From Bacteroidota bacterium (GTDB taxonomy: Bacteria > Bacteroidota > Bacteroidia > Bacteroidales > Prolixibacteraceae): 6,031 nucleotides of DNA. This document shows positions 5,567 to 6,031 of this stretch, one piece after another. A program made the translations under genes and the position numbers. The stretch is from contig JAUYEQ010000428.1 in the NCBI GenBank assembly GCA_030691295.1, positions 1 to 6,031 of the forward strand. The letters are read 5' to 3'. Numbering within the stretch: position 1 is the stretch's first letter; each line of letters begins with the position of its first letter. Below the pieces are notes generated by a model. That model ran no database searches and had not been told where the DNA came from. It was given only the letters and a program-made list of their open reading frames with translations.

Positions 5567-6031
5567 TTATCCGCCAATACTTGCCTCAAGCCCGAGTTGT
5601 TTAAATATTGAAACAGCCCGGGTTTGTACTTCCTTGGATGGTTCTTCCAGAAGATGAAAATCCGCCGGGCGACCTAATTTCTGATACTTTGTTTGGGCAA
5701 TTTTGTGATAGGGCAGGAGGTTTACCACCTTTTTTTCTCCTGAAAGTTCATAAACAAACCGTGCAGTTTCTGTCATGTTCTCCAAATCGTCGTTTACCCC
5801 GCCAATCAATGGAATCCGGATAATAATATTTGCACCTGTTTCTGCCAAAACTTTCAGGTTTTCCAGTATTTTTTCGTTTGGAACGCCGATCCATTTCCGG
5901 TGTTTTTCTGAGTCCATCATTTTTAGGTCGTACAGAAAAAGATCGGTTCGTTTAGCCACTTCAAGCAAAATTCCGGTATTCACCAATCCTGCCGTATCCA
6001 CAGCCCGGTGAATTTTGCGACGGCCACATTC
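5567..6031 (-). CDS. Glycyl-radical enzyme activating protein (radical SAM), C-terminal part
   Basis: The gene runs off the right edge of the window. The in-frame reading continues to base 6031 (ECGRRKIHRAVDTAG...), so the GTG at 6001 is internal, not the start. The visible 154 residues match the C-terminal half of PflA-like activases: AVDTAG, TDLFLYDLKMMDSEKHRKW, GVPNEKILENL, IIIRIPLIGGVNDD, VVNLLPYHKIAQTKYQKLG and the closing ASIGG. These proteins use a 4Fe-4S cluster and S-adenosylmethionine to place a radical on a glycine of a partner such as pyruvate formate-lyase, a diol/glycerol dehydratase or hydroxyproline dehydratase. The CxxxCxxC cluster motif is in the missing N-terminal part, and the partner, usually adjacent, is not visible, so the subtype cannot be set. 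The gene converges on the peroxiredoxin. Such enzymes are oxygen-sensitive, which supports an anaerobic lifestyle. Confidence 0.9.
   Translation of the reverse strand, partial: ECGRRKIHRAVDTAGLVNTGILLEVAKRTDLFLYDLKMMDSEKHRKWIGVPNEKILENLKVLAETGANIIIRIPLIGGVNDDLENMTETARFVYELSGEKKVVNLLPYHKIAQTKYQKLGRPADFHLLEEPSKEVQTRAVSIFKQLGLEASIGG

Noticed and set aside
5608..6011. Forward open frames across the radical-SAM gene
   Set aside because: They are antisense shadows of a clearly recognised activase and show no domain.

Overview
The window looks like part of a Bacteroidota chromosome, plausibly an anaerobic or facultative member of the Marinilabiliales/Prolixibacteraceae type. That placement is an inference. 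It rests on start codons preceded by A-rich stretches (xxAAAAATG) instead of a GGAGG Shine-Dalgarno, a promoter candidate of the TTTG/TAnnTTTG kind, protein families typical of that phylum (DUF1080, Tat-exported Gfo/Idh/MocA, DUF6807, DUF6132), and a glycyl-radical-enzyme activase. The DNA is moderately AT-rich. I see no phage, insertion sequence, CRISPR array, tRNA or rRNA, and no gene-free stretch longer than about 240 bases.

Region 1 (1-2763) is a sugar-modification pair on the + strand. A Sec-exported protein with two DUF1080 (3-keto-glycoside hydrolase/lyase) domains is followed 20 bases later by a Tat-exported Gfo/Idh/MocA oxidoreductase. Together they suggest a periplasmic route in which a glycoside is oxidised at C3 and the resulting 3-keto-glycoside is cleaved. 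The first gene lies only 49 bases from the window edge, so the operon probably begins further upstream.

Region 2 (2764-4358) has two more + strand genes that may serve carbohydrate use: a secreted DUF6807 ('PmoA-like') protein of unknown activity and a small KdgF-like cupin. Their spacers carry structured DNA. Between 2764 and 2999 there is a short direct repeat and an 83-base hairpin with 16-base perfect outer arms, followed by a T-run. The spacer before the cupin has CAGTT repeats.

Region 3 (4359-5563) is a thiol-redox cluster: a tiny two-helix DUF6132 membrane protein with a Cys pair, an overlapping thioredoxin with a WCVPC active site, and a Bcp/PrxQ-type peroxiredoxin. Thioredoxin is the usual electron donor for such peroxiredoxins. 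A candidate promoter upstream is overlaid by a 9+9 base inverted repeat that looks like an operator.

Region 4 (5567-6031, - strand) is the C-terminal part of a radical-SAM glycyl-radical-enzyme activating protein. It converges on the peroxiredoxin with three bases between the stop codons. Its start and iron-sulfur Cys motif lie beyond the window.
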